Of a stretch of DNA of 50,505 nt, positions 42,991 through 50,505 are shown in pieces. This DNA is from Bacillota bacterium. GTDB lineage: Bacteria > Bacillota > Negativicutes > Sporomusales > Sporomusaceae. Made by a program: the position numbers and the translations under genes. The stretch spans positions 1 to 50,505 of the forward strand of contig JAGGAB010000029.1 of assembly GCA_017889705.1 (NCBI GenBank). Reading direction: 5' to 3'. The first letter of the stretch is position 1; each line of letters starts with the position of its first letter. The notes below the pieces were generated by a model. It worked only from the letters and a program-made list of their open reading frames with translations, was not told where the DNA came from and did not search any database.

Positions 42991-43127
42991 GCGGTTATTA
43001 CCGCTAACTAAAAGTATAGTTCGTATTACGCTCTTATGATCTGTTGCCTGAACCGTAATGGATGTCTAGTAAGTGCGCACCTAGGTTTATTTTGTCATAT
43101 CGAAATAAGCCCATAGGTGCTTTTTTA
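42991..43127 (+). other. Intergenic region with a terminator upstream of the CoA-transferase gene
   Basis: The 365-nt gap between rex and the CoA-transferase contains a small hairpin GCGGT-TATT-ACCGC (42991-43004) and a strong intrinsic terminator. The terminator pairs GCACCTA (43078-43084) with TAGGTGC (43115-43121), with an inner GGTTTATTT / AAATAAGCC stem, and is followed by TTTTTT (43122-43127). It lies about 205 nt after rex and about 105 nt before the next start codon. It could end the rex transcript, end a small RNA, or attenuate the propionate operon. I recognise no riboswitch class. Confidence 0.6.
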
Positions 43128-43233
43128 TTGTGAATATGCAGAATAAGAATATTTTCTGTCATAATTCTAACAATAACAACTAGGTGGGCATGCTATGTTA
43201 CATTACATAGTGAATTCGAAGGGAGAGTACGCA

Positions 43234-44742
43234 ATGATTGACATTAAAGATCGTGTCAGGAACAAGGCTCTGCAAGCAAAAATTGCAAGTGCAGAAGAAG
43301 CGGCTGCCAGCATTAAGCCGGGGATGAATATTGGTACTAGCGGATTTACACCTGCAGGCTATCCCAAGGCAGTACCAATGGCTTTGGCTGAGAGAATGAA
43401 GCAGGAAAATTTCAAAGTAAACCTTTGGACAGGTGCTTCCGTAGGAAAAGAACTCGACGGTGCACTGGCTTCAGCAAATGGCATTAACAAAAGGCTACCA
43501 TATCAAACAAACAATGATATTAGAAAAGCCATTAATGCCGGTGCTATCCAGTATACTGACCTTCATCTAAGCCATGTGGCGCAAATGTCTCGTTATGGTT
43601 ATCTCGGTGGTAAAGTGGATGTGGCTATTGTTGAGGCTTGTGCGATAACAGAAGAAGGTCATATCGTACCTACCACATCGCTGGGCAATTCAGCTTCCTT
43701 TATTCAAAGCGCTGATTTTGTTATTGTTGAAATCAATACAACTCAACCGCTTGAACTTGAAGGCATGCATGATGTGTATGTTCCACTTGATCCTCCCAAT
43801 CGTCAGCCAATTCCGCTTGTAAAAGCAGATGACCGTATTGGTACTCCTTATATTCCGTGCAGCCCTGAAAAAATTGCTTATATAGTTCCTTGTGATATAA
43901 AAGATGATGTGCGTCCGCTGGCTGCTATTGATGATGATGCTAAAGCTATGACCGGTCATTTAATTAACTTCTTAAAAGAAGAAATCAAAGCTGGTCGCAT
44001 GCCTGAAAATCTGTTGCCGCTGCAATCAGGTGTAGGTTCGGTAGCTAATGCTGTTGTTGCCGGCCTGGCTGACTCTGAATTCGAAAACCTGACCGTTTAT
44101 ACCGAAGTAATTCAAGACGGCATGTTTGATTTGATTGATGCCGGTAAATTAACCTTTGCATCAGGTACTTCCATTACTCCTTCACCAGATGGATTAAAAC
44201 GGTTATATGACAATATCGGTGAATACCGCAAAAAGATTATCCTGCGGCCACAAGAAATTGCCAACAGCCCGGAAGTTGCCCGTCGTCTTGGGGTAATTGC
44301 CATGAATACTGCTATAGAACTTGATATTTATGGACATGTAAACTCCACTCATATCATGGGTACCAAGATGATGAACGGTATTGGCGGCTCAGGCGACTTT
44401 GCCCGCAATGCTTATCTGACCTTCTTCTTCTCTAATTCTGTTGCTAAAAATGGCGACATTTCCTCAATTGTTCCGATGTGCTCGCATTTTGACCACACCG
44501 AACATGATATTGACGTATTTATTACCGAACGCGGTGTGGCTGATGTCCGCGGTTTAAGCCCCAAAGAGCGGGCACGCGTTATTATCAAAAATTGTGCGCA
44601 TCCTGATTACCAGCCAATGCTTATGGATTATCTTGAGCGGGCTGAAAAAGCTACAGGCAATGCTCATACTCCGCATATTATCAATGAAGCCCTCTCGTGG
44701 CATACTCGCTTCCTGGAAACAGGCAGTATGAAAATAAAATAG
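43234..44742 (+). CDS. Acetyl-CoA hydrolase/transferase family, probable succinate/propionyl-CoA CoA-transferase
   Basis: Class I CoA-transferase related to Cat1 / succinyl-CoA:acetate and propionyl-CoA:succinate CoA-transferases. In this operon it would move CoA between propionyl-CoA and succinate, starting the succinate-to-propionate route. Seen: 502 residues; NIGTSGFTPAGYPKAVP near the N-terminus; QSGVGSVANAV; the likely covalent-adduct Glu291 in TEVIQDGMFD; HIMGTKMMNGIGGSGDFARNAY; DVRGLSPKERA. The ATG at 43234 has GAAGGGAGAG upstream and matches family starts; an in-frame ATG at 43195 with AGGTGG would add 13 residues. A terminator-bearing leader precedes it. Confidence 0.88.
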   Translation: MIDIKDRVRNKALQAKIASAEEAAASIKPGMNIGTSGFTPAGYPKAVPMALAERMKQENFKVNLWTGASVGKELDGALASANGINKRLPYQTNNDIRKAINAGAIQYTDLHLSHVAQMSRYGYLGGKVDVAIVEACAITEEGHIVPTTSLGNSASFIQSADFVIVEINTTQPLELEGMHDVYVPLDPPNRQPIPLVKADDRIGTPYIPCSPEKIAYIVPCDIKDDVRPLAAIDDDAKAMTGHLINFLKEEIKAGRMPENLLPLQSGVGSVANAVVAGLADSEFENLTVYTEVIQDGMFDLIDAGKLTFASGTSITPSPDGLKRLYDNIGEYRKKIILRPQEIANSPEVARRLGVIAMNTAIELDIYGHVNSTHIMGTKMMNGIGGSGDFARNAYLTFFFSNSVAKNGDISSIVPMCSHFDHTEHDIDVFITERGVADVRGLSPKERARVIIKNCAHPDYQPMLMDYLERAEKATGNAHTPHIINEALSWHTRFLETGSMKIK

Positions 44743-44809
44743 AAAAACGGCCTTGTGCTAGTTTTTCGCACGTACTTCTACTACATACTTAAAAGGAGGA
44801 ATTAGAACA

Positions 44810-46465
44810 ATGTGCACAGCTAATACCGATAGCTTGAAACAAAAAATGGCTGAGTACACCGGCAAGGTGGAAAAATCTCTGGCCAAATTCCCAGAGCGCA
44901 AAAACCTTCCTTACAACAGGCTTTACACTCCGCTTGATATCGAAGGTGTTGACTATGAGAAGGATCTAGGTTTCCCTGGTCAATATCCATTTACCCGCGG
45001 TGTACAACCTACCATGTATCGCAGCCGTTTCTGGACCATGCGTATGTATGCTGGTTTCTCAACTGCCGAAGAGTCCAACAAACGTTATCGTTATCTCTTA
45101 GAGTCAGGCGGCACCGGCTTATCCTGCGCGTTTGACTTACCAACACAAATTGGTTATGACTCTGATGATCCCATTTCTGAAGGTGAAGTTGGTAAAGTAG
45201 GCGTGGCCATCGACTCCTTGGCTGATATGGAAATCCTGTTCGACAGCATTGATCTTGGTAAAGTATCTACTTCCATGACTATCAATGCACCGGCTTCTGT
45301 ACTGCTTGCCATGTACATTGCGGTTGCTGAAAAGCAAGGCGTTAGCCCGGATAAACTTAACGGTACTATCCAGAACGATATTCTTAAAGAATATGCTGCT
45401 CGTGGTACTTACATTTTCCCGCCTAAGCCTTCCATGCGTCTTATCACCAATATTTTCGAATATTGCTCCAAAAATGTTCCTAACTGGAACACAATTTCAA
45501 TCTCGGGTTATCATATCCGTGAAGCTGGTTCTACCGCTTCGCAGGAAATCGCATTCACTATCGCTGACGGTATTGCCTATGTTGATGCCGCAATTAAAGC
45601 TGGCCTGAATGTTGACGATTTCGCCGGACGTTTATCCTTCTTCTGGAACGCTCACAACAACGTACTTGAAGAAGTAGCCAAATTCCGTGCTTCCCGTCGC
45701 GTATGGGCAAAAGTAATGAAAGAGCGTTTTGGCGCTACCAACCCGAAATCATGGATGCTGCGTGTGCACACCCAGACTGCAGGTTCGATGCTCACTGCTC
45801 AACAGCCTGAGAACAACGTTGTTCGTGTTGCTCTGCAGACTGCAGCTGCCGTACTTGGTGGAACCCAGTCTCTGCATACTAACTCCAAAGACGAAGCTTT
45901 GGCTCTGCCTACTGAAGACTCAGTACGCGTTGCTCTTCGTACCCAACAAATCGTGGCTTATGAAAGCGGCTTAGCTGATGTTGTTGACCCACTTGCTGGT
46001 TCTTACTACATTGAAGCCATGACTAACCAAATTGAGAAAGAAGCCTGGGAATATATCAGCAAAATTGATGATATGGGCGGCGCTGTTGTTGCTATCGAAA
46101 AAGGCTACATTCAGCGTGAAATTCAAGAAAGTGCCTATAAATGGCAAATGGATGTGGAAAACAAACAACGTGTTATCGTTGGTGTTAACCAATTCCAAAT
46201 CGAAGAGAAACCAGTTGAAGGCTTGCTGCGCGTTGACGCTTCTGTTGGCGAACTGCAAAAGAAAAAGCTGGCTGATCTGCGTGCACGCCGTGACAACGCT
46301 GCAGTACAAGCAAAACTTGCTGCACTGGAAACTGGCTGCAAAGACGAAAATGCTAACCTTATGCCGCTCATTCTTGATGCGGTTAAGGCCTATGCAACCC
46401 TTGGTGAAATCTGCGGCGTAATGCGCAAAGTATTCGGCGAATACGAAGCGCATGTAAGCCTATAA
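44810..46465 (+). CDS. mcmA1: Methylmalonyl-CoA mutase, large (substrate-binding) subunit
   Basis: Coenzyme-B12-dependent mutase that interconverts succinyl-CoA and methylmalonyl-CoA; this chain carries the CoA-ester-binding TIM barrel. Seen: 551 residues; [39 protein letters not shown] segment, [45 protein letters not shown] and [20 protein letters not shown], all diagnostic of the mutase. It lacks the C-terminal B12 domain, which is encoded by the next gene (split mutase, as in some archaea and Firmicutes). AAAAGGAGGA precedes the ATG. Confidence 0.95.
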   Translation: MCTANTDSLKQKMAEYTGKVEKSLAKFPERKNLPYNRLYTPLDIEGVDYEKDLGFPGQYPFTRGVQPTMYRSRFWTMRMYAGFSTAEESNKRYRYLLESGGTGLSCAFDLPTQIGYDSDDPISEGEVGKVGVAIDSLADMEILFDSIDLGKVSTSMTINAPASVLLAMYIAVAEKQGVSPDKLNGTIQNDILKEYAARGTYIFPPKPSMRLITNIFEYCSKNVPNWNTISISGYHIREAGSTASQEIAFTIADGIAYVDAAIKAGLNVDDFAGRLSFFWNAHNNVLEEVAKFRASRRVWAKVMKERFGATNPKSWMLRVHTQTAGSMLTAQQPENNVVRVALQTAAAVLGGTQSLHTNSKDEALALPTEDSVRVALRTQQIVAYESGLADVVDPLAGSYYIEAMTNQIEKEAWEYISKIDDMGGAVVAIEKGYIQREIQESAYKWQMDVENKQRVIVGVNQFQIEEKPVEGLLRVDASVGELQKKKLADLRARRDNAAVQAKLAALETGCKDENANLMPLILDAVKAYATLGEICGVMRKVFGEYEAHVSL

Positions 46466-46485
46466 GCTGAGAAGGAGGGACAACG

Positions 46486-46878
46486 ATGGAAAAACGTATT
46501 AGAGTATTGGTAGCAAAGCCTGGCCTGGACGGTCATGACCGCGGCGCCAAAGTCGTAGCCCGCGCTCTCCGCGATGCCGGTTTTGAGGTAATTTATACTG
46601 GCCTTCGCCAGACTCCGGAGCAAATTGTGGAAGCTGCTCTTCAAGAAGACGTAAATGTTGTAGCATTAAGCTTATTATCAGGTGCTCATAATCACCTGTT
46701 CCCGAAAATCGTTGAATTATCCAAACAAAAAGGTATGAGTGATGTACTGATTGTTGGCGGCGGTGTTATTCCTGATGCCGACATTCCTGGCCTGAAAGCA
46801 GCCGGCGTATCTGAAGTATTTACTCCTGGTACACCGACAAGCAGCATTGTTGAATTCATTAAAGCTAACGTAAAATAA
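46486..46878 (+). CDS. mcmA2: Methylmalonyl-CoA mutase, B12-binding subunit
   Basis: Cobalamin-binding small subunit of the split mutase. Seen: 130 residues; base-off B12 motif DGHDRG (D15, H17, G20, the DxHxxG signature with the cobalt-ligating His); [14 protein letters not shown]; and [27 protein letters not shown], the GG loop of this fold. It starts 20 nt after the large subunit with GAAGGAGGG upstream. Confidence 0.95.
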   Translation: MEKRIRVLVAKPGLDGHDRGAKVVARALRDAGFEVIYTGLRQTPEQIVEAALQEDVNVVALSLLSGAHNHLFPKIVELSKQKGMSDVLIVGGGVIPDADIPGLKAAGVSEVFTPGTPTSSIVEFIKANVK

Positions 46879-46912
46879 TAGCTTGCCATTGTGTAATATG
46901 TAGGTGAAAAAA

Positions 46913-47851
46913 ATGGATATCGTTGAACAAGTGCTGGCAGGGTCCAAACGGGCCCTTGCCCGCGCCATCACCGCAGTGGAAAATGAATATGAGGAAGCTG
47001 CTGCAATTATGCAGCAGCTCTATCCTCACACCGGCAGAGCTCATGTTATTGGTATAACCGGCCCCCCGGGTGCCGGCAAAAGTACCCTTACTGACAAGCT
47101 GGCCAAAGAGTACCGCAGTCAAGGTAAGACTGTAGGAATTATTGCTGTAGACCCGACAAGCCCTTTTTCTGGTGGTGCCATACTGGGTGACCGGATTCGG
47201 ATGAATGAACTTACTTTAGATGAAGGCGTGTTCATTCGCAGCATGGGAACCAGAGGCAGCTTGGGCGGATTATCCAGAAAAACGGCAGAAACAGTCAAAA
47301 TCCTGGATGCTGCGGGAAAAGACGTTATATTTATTGAAACCGTAGGTGTGGGGCAGTCTGAAGTTGATGTTATCAAAGCAGCAGATACTACTATTGTTGT
47401 ATTAGTGCCAGGTCTTGGCGATGATATCCAGGCCATTAAGGCCGGTATCTTAGAAATAGCTGATATATTTGCCATCAACAAAGCTGACCGCGAGGGCGTA
47501 GATCGTCTAAATACCGAGATTGAAATGATGCTTGAATTAAATCAAACTATGGTTGACTGGCGGCCCCCGGTAAAGCGTACTGTCGCAAGTAAGGGAGAAG
47601 GCATTACCGAGTTAATTGATGCCATTGAAGAACATATCAGTTATTTGCAAAAATCTGGTCAACTTTCTATTCGACGCACTGAACGCACTAAAAACGAACT
47701 ACTGGCTTTGCTTGACGAACGAATTGGCCGCTATATATTAGAACATGTTACCCGCGGCGGAGAGTTTGATGCTATTGTAGCAGCGGTTGAGAAACGGGAA
47801 AAAGATCCTTATACCGTTGTTACCGATATGCTGCGCCAAGTATTACGCTAA
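46913..47851 (+). CDS. meaB: MeaB/ArgK-type GTPase chaperone of methylmalonyl-CoA mutase
   Basis: G3E-family GTPase that protects and loads the mutase with adenosylcobalamin. Seen: 312 residues; P-loop GPPGAGKS (50-57); VDPTSPFSGGAILGDRIRM; MGTRGSLGGLS; ETVGVGQSEVDV; base-specificity NKADREG; and a C-terminal dimerisation part. The ATG at 46913 is preferred because AGGTG lies 6 nt upstream; an in-frame GTG at 46904 would sit inside that site. A small hairpin ATTCCTAA / TTAGGAAT (47856-47876) follows the stop. Confidence 0.95.
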   Translation: MDIVEQVLAGSKRALARAITAVENEYEEAAAIMQQLYPHTGRAHVIGITGPPGAGKSTLTDKLAKEYRSQGKTVGIIAVDPTSPFSGGAILGDRIRMNELTLDEGVFIRSMGTRGSLGGLSRKTAETVKILDAAGKDVIFIETVGVGQSEVDVIKAADTTIVVLVPGLGDDIQAIKAGILEIADIFAINKADREGVDRLNTEIEMMLELNQTMVDWRPPVKRTVASKGEGITELIDAIEEHISYLQKSGQLSIRRTERTKNELLALLDERIGRYILEHVTRGGEFDAIVAAVEKREKDPYTVVTDMLRQVLR

Positions 47852-47956
47852 AAAGATTCCTAAAATCATTAGGAATTTATAGTACCTGATATTGAAGTGT
47901 GATATCATATATGAGGATTGGCTTAATCAATCAAATTTGTAACAGGAGGTATAACT

Positions 47957-48382
47957 ATGAGTGTGAATGCTCGTAAATTCCAGGTTCTTCGTGTCGATCA
48001 TATCGGAATTGCCGTAAAAGACATGGAACAAGCCAAAAAGTTTTACACTGATGTCCTTGGAATGACAGCTATGGGTGAAGAAGTTGTTGAACAACAAAAA
48101 GTTAAAGTTTGCTTCATCCCTTGCGGCGACAGCGAAGTAGAACTATTGGAATCAACTTCCCCAGATGGCCCGGTTGCTAAATTCATTGAAAAAAATGGCG
48201 AAGGCATCCAACACGTGGCTCTGCGGGTTGACAACATTGAGGCTGCACTTGCTGATCTCAAAGAACAAGGCGTTCGTTTAATTGACGAAACTCCTCGTTA
48301 TGGTGCCGGCGGTGCCAGCATTGCTTTTGTTCATCCGAAAGCTACCGGTGGTATTTTATTAGAACTGTCTGAACGCAAGTAA
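47957..48382 (+). CDS. mce: Methylmalonyl-CoA epimerase
   Basis: Metal-dependent VOC-fold enzyme that epimerises (2R)- and (2S)-methylmalonyl-CoA, linking the mutase to the decarboxylase. Seen: 141 residues; VDHIGIAVKDMEQAKKFY with a metal His; DSEVELLEST; GIQHVALRVDNIEAAL; SIAFVHPKATGGILLELSER, the usual metal-ligand ending. AGGAGG ends 9 nt before the ATG. The 105-nt gap from meaB has a weak hairpin and may carry an internal promoter, but I see no consensus pair. Confidence 0.95.
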   Translation: MSVNARKFQVLRVDHIGIAVKDMEQAKKFYTDVLGMTAMGEEVVEQQKVKVCFIPCGDSEVELLESTSPDGPVAKFIEKNGEGIQHVALRVDNIEAALADLKEQGVRLIDETPRYGAGGASIAFVHPKATGGILLELSERK

Positions 48383-48410
48383 TCCCCAAGTAACGGAGGT
48401 GTTTTTCTAA

Positions 48411-49940
48411 ATGGCTACAATCCAGGAAAAAATTGCTGACCTGAAAAAACGCCAAGAGAAAGTTTTATTAGGTGGCGGTCAAAAGCGTATTGACAAGCAA
48501 CATGAAAGCGGTAAACTTACTGCTCGTGAGCGCATTGAAAAGCTTTTGGATCAGGGAACTTTTGTTGAATTAGATCAATTTGTTGCTCACCGTTGCACCA
48601 ACTTTGGCATGGAGAAAGTAGAATCTCCGGGCGAAGGTGTTGTAACTGGTTATGGTACGGTTGACGGTCGTTTGGTATATGTATTTGCACAAGATTTCAC
48701 TGTAATTGGTGGTTCTCTGGGCGAAATGCATGCCAACAAAATCGTTAAAGTACAAAAACTGGCTCTGAAAATGGGTGCGCCGTTAATTGGTATTAACGAT
48801 TCCGGTGGTGCTCGTATTCAAGAAGCGGTAGATGCATTGTCCGGCTACGGCAAAATCTTCTATGAGAATACCCTGGCATCAGGTGTTATTCCTCAGATTT
48901 CCGTAATCATGGGACCATGCGCCGGCGGTGCCGTTTATTCTCCGGCACTTACCGACTTTATCTACATGGTTCAAAACACCAGCCAAATGTTTATTACCGG
49001 TCCGGCTGTTATCAAATCAGTTACGGCTGAAGAAGTAACTGCTGAGCAATTGGGCGGCGCTATGACTCATAACTCGACTTCGGGTGTGGCTCATTTCGCT
49101 ACTGCAAATGATGATGAGTGCATGCAGCAAGTACGTTATCTGTTAGGCTTCCTGCCAAGCAATAATCTGGATGATGCTCCGATTGTTGATACTGGTGATG
49201 ATGCTAACCGTATGGATGATGGTCTTAACACACTGTTACCTGACAACCCCAATCAGCCATACAACATGAAGGACGTCATCAAGTCAGTTGTTGACAATGG
49301 TGAGTTCTATGAAGTACATGCCCATTACGCACAAAACATCATCACTTGTTTTGCACGTTTTGACGGACAACCAGTAGGTATTATTGCCAATCAGCCGAAT
49401 GTAATGGCCGGTTGCCTTGATATCAATGCTTCTGACAAGTCTTCCCGCTTTATCCGTTTCTGCGATGCATTCAACCTGCCATTAGTTAACCTTGTTGACG
49501 TTCCTGGCTTCTTGCCTGGCACTGACCAAGAATATGGCGGCATTATTCGTCATGGTGCGAAAATGCTGTATGCATACTCGGAAGCTACTGTTCCTAAGAT
49601 TACTGTCATTACACGTAAAGCCTATGGCGGTTCTTATCTGGCTATGTGCTCCCAAGACTTGGGTGCCGATCAGGTATTGGCTTGGCCAAGTGCTGAAATT
49701 GCGGTTATGGGACCTGCTGGCGCTGCTAATATCATCTTCCGTGGTGATGAAGACGCTGCAGCCAAAACTGCAAAATACGTGGAAGATTTTGCAACCCCGT
49801 ATAAAGCGGCAGAACGTGGTTTCGTTGATCAGGTTATCGAACCGAAAGAAACCCGTCCGCGGATTATTACTGCGCTCAACATGTTAGCCAGCAAGCGCGA
49901 ACAGCGTCCGGCTAAAAAGCACGGCAATATTCCGTTATAA
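48411..49940 (+). CDS. mmdA: Methylmalonyl-CoA decarboxylase alpha subunit MmdA (carboxyltransferase)
   Basis: Carboxyltransferase that moves the carboxyl group of methylmalonyl-CoA to biotin on MmdC, giving propionyl-CoA. The decarboxylation of carboxybiotin by MmdB then drives Na+ export. Seen: 509 residues; [85 protein letters not shown] carboxyltransferase core; [18 protein letters not shown]. Propionyl-CoA carboxylase beta subunits are similar; the following mmdD/E- and mmdC-like genes favour the decarboxylase. GGAGGTG is upstream. Confidence 0.93.
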   Translation: MATIQEKIADLKKRQEKVLLGGGQKRIDKQHESGKLTARERIEKLLDQGTFVELDQFVAHRCTNFGMEKVESPGEGVVTGYGTVDGRLVYVFAQDFTVIGGSLGEMHANKIVKVQKLALKMGAPLIGINDSGGARIQEAVDALSGYGKIFYENTLASGVIPQISVIMGPCAGGAVYSPALTDFIYMVQNTSQMFITGPAVIKSVTAEEVTAEQLGGAMTHNSTSGVAHFATANDDECMQQVRYLLGFLPSNNLDDAPIVDTGDDANRMDDGLNTLLPDNPNQPYNMKDVIKSVVDNGEFYEVHAHYAQNIITCFARFDGQPVGIIANQPNVMAGCLDINASDKSSRFIRFCDAFNLPLVNLVDVPGFLPGTDQEYGGIIRHGAKMLYAYSEATVPKITVITRKAYGGSYLAMCSQDLGADQVLAWPSAEIAVMGPAGAANIIFRGDEDAAAKTAKYVEDFATPYKAAERGFVDQVIEPKETRPRIITALNMLASKREQRPAKKHGNIPL

Positions 49941-49985
49941 TTCTCTCGCTGATACTTTCATAGGGAAAGAAAGGGGATAGTTAAC

Positions 49986-50249
49986 GTGGGCTTTTTAGAT
50001 TCCTTATTCGGTAAGCCCGAACCGCCTAAAGCTAAGAAGAAAAAAAGACCTGTTGCGGTTGCAACTGAAACAGCAGATGCTGGGGTTGTCGAAGCAGAAG
50101 GCATTAGTCCGGAAGTTATTGCTGCCATTACTGCCAGCATTTATGCAATGATGGGAACAGGCGCTTTAGCTGTCAGGATTAGTCGTACCAGTAATCAATG
50201 GGCAAATGTTGGACGCCAGAAAGTAATGGATAATCGTCAGTTTGCCTAA
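49986..50249 (+). CDS. Small OadG/MmdD-MmdE-like subunit of the decarboxylase
   Basis: 87-residue protein in the position of MmdD/MmdE in methylmalonyl-CoA decarboxylase operons. Seen: a basic Lys-rich linker (KPEPPKAKKKKR), an Ala/Thr-rich stretch, then a C-terminal segment ISPEVIAAITASIYAMMGTGALAVRI and ASWN-like ending RTSNQWANVGRQKVMDNRQ. This resembles the C-terminal part of OadG/MmdD and MmdE, which tether the carboxyltransferase to the membrane subunit. It lacks the N-terminal transmembrane helix of a full MmdD. GTG start with AAAGGGGATAG upstream. The assignment rests largely on context. Confidence 0.72.
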   Translation: MGFLDSLFGKPEPPKAKKKKRPVAVATETADAGVVEAEGISPEVIAAITASIYAMMGTGALAVRISRTSNQWANVGRQKVMDNRQFA

Positions 50250-50289
50250 TCGAAATATGAACACCATCAATGAATGGAGGTCCGTTAGA

Positions 50290-50505
50290 ATGAAAAAATT
50301 TAATGTTACCGTTAATGGCAATACTTATGAGGTAGAAGTTGAAGAAGTAGGCGGCGCCGTTGCCGCTCAACCACGTGCCGCCGCTCCGGCTGCTGCACCT
50401 GCTGCCGCACCTGCTGCTGCACCTGCTCCTAAAGCCGCTGCTCCTGCACCGGCAGCTGTTGCCGCTGGTGATACCCCGATAACTGCTCCAATGCCTGGCA
50501 AAGTA
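50290..50505 (+). CDS. mmdC: Biotin carboxyl carrier protein MmdC (partial, runs off the window)
   Basis: Biotin carrier subunit of the decarboxylase. Seen: the first 72 residues: KKFNVTVNGNTYEVEVEE, typical of OadA/MmdC carrier starts; a long Ala-Pro linker (about 25-60); then TPITAPMPGKV, the beginning of the biotinyl domain. The biotinylated Lys (in the expected EAMKM motif) lies beyond the window end. AATGGAGGTCCGTTAGA places a ribosome binding site before the ATG. mmdB is expected downstream (inference). Confidence 0.9.
   Translation, partial: MKKFNVTVNGNTYEVEVEEVGGAVAAQPRAAAPAAAPAAAPAAAPAPKAAAPAPAAVAAGDTPITAPMPGKV

Noticed and set aside
50380..50460. GCTGCACCTGCT-type tandem repeat at the window end
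   Set aside because: It encodes the Ala-Pro linker normal for biotin carrier subunits; it is not an independent DNA repeat.
1..50505. CRISPR arrays, transposases, integrases, rRNA or tRNA genes
   Set aside because: None seen. The only repeats are the two-copy structured element and local hairpins.

Overview
The window reads as the chromosome of an anaerobic, acetogen-like member of the Negativicutes (Sporomusa/Acetonema/Pelosinus type). This is inferred from gene content, not from a marker gene. It combines Wood-Ljungdahl electron-transfer genes (HdrA-MvhD-MetV-MetF), a hydrogen-dependent CO2 reductase type cluster, two HydABC-type [FeFe]-hydrogenases and a succinate-to-propionate (methylmalonyl-CoA) operon. 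Firmicute-style regulation (T-box, Rex, AGGAGG ribosome binding sites, near-consensus sigma-A promoters) occurs beside an O-antigen-ligase-like membrane protein.

Layout. 1-4797: HdrA-like flavoprotein, MvhD, MetV and MetF; the 5' end of metV looks deleted and frameshifted. 5039-8600: first hydrogenase, hydCBA. 8731-11607: pabA-pabB-pabC (p-aminobenzoate for folate). 11612-14918: fdhD, a molybdopterin-binding protein, moeA and a 60-residue orphan. 14934-15504: intergenic region with copy A of a structured repeat. 15544-16038 (minus): mobB behind a double-hairpin leader. 16427-23413: HDCR-type cluster with a selenocysteine FdhF, a cysteine FdhF paralogue, an HycB-like protein, HydA2 and a second HycB-like protein. 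23513-23848: copy B of the repeat. 23952-26627 (minus): a third formate dehydrogenase, an 891-residue selenoprotein with a HydA-like iron-sulfur front end. 27009-33349: mobA, T-box-valS, folC and a WaaL-like protein. 33606-42000: second hydrogenase operon, preceded by a putative H2-sensing module (DRTGG protein, GHKL ATPase, sensory [FeFe]-hydrogenase-like protein, DRTGG protein, PHP protein). 42224-42868: rex. 43234-50505: CoA-transferase, split methylmalonyl-CoA mutase, MeaB, epimerase and methylmalonyl-CoA decarboxylase subunits; the last gene runs off the end.

How it fits together (inference). The hydrogenases exchange electrons between H2, NAD(H) and ferredoxin. The HDCR and the separate formate dehydrogenase reduce CO2 to formate. 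Pab and FolC supply the tetrahydrofolate that carries the C1 unit, and MetVF with HdrA/MvhD reduces methylene-THF. FdhD, MoeA, MobA and MobB supply and finish the molybdenum/tungsten cofactor of the formate dehydrogenases. Rex probably links NADH/NAD ratio to these operons: Rex-like boxes lie upstream of both hydrogenase operons and of the first fdhF. The final operon decarboxylates succinate to propionate with a probable Na+-pumping decarboxylase.

Best leads: the two-copy intergenic element whose hairpins show compensatory base changes, the putative H2-sensing signalling cassette, the broken metV start, and the Sec/Cys tandem FdhF pair in which the Cys copy has lost its SECIS hairpin.
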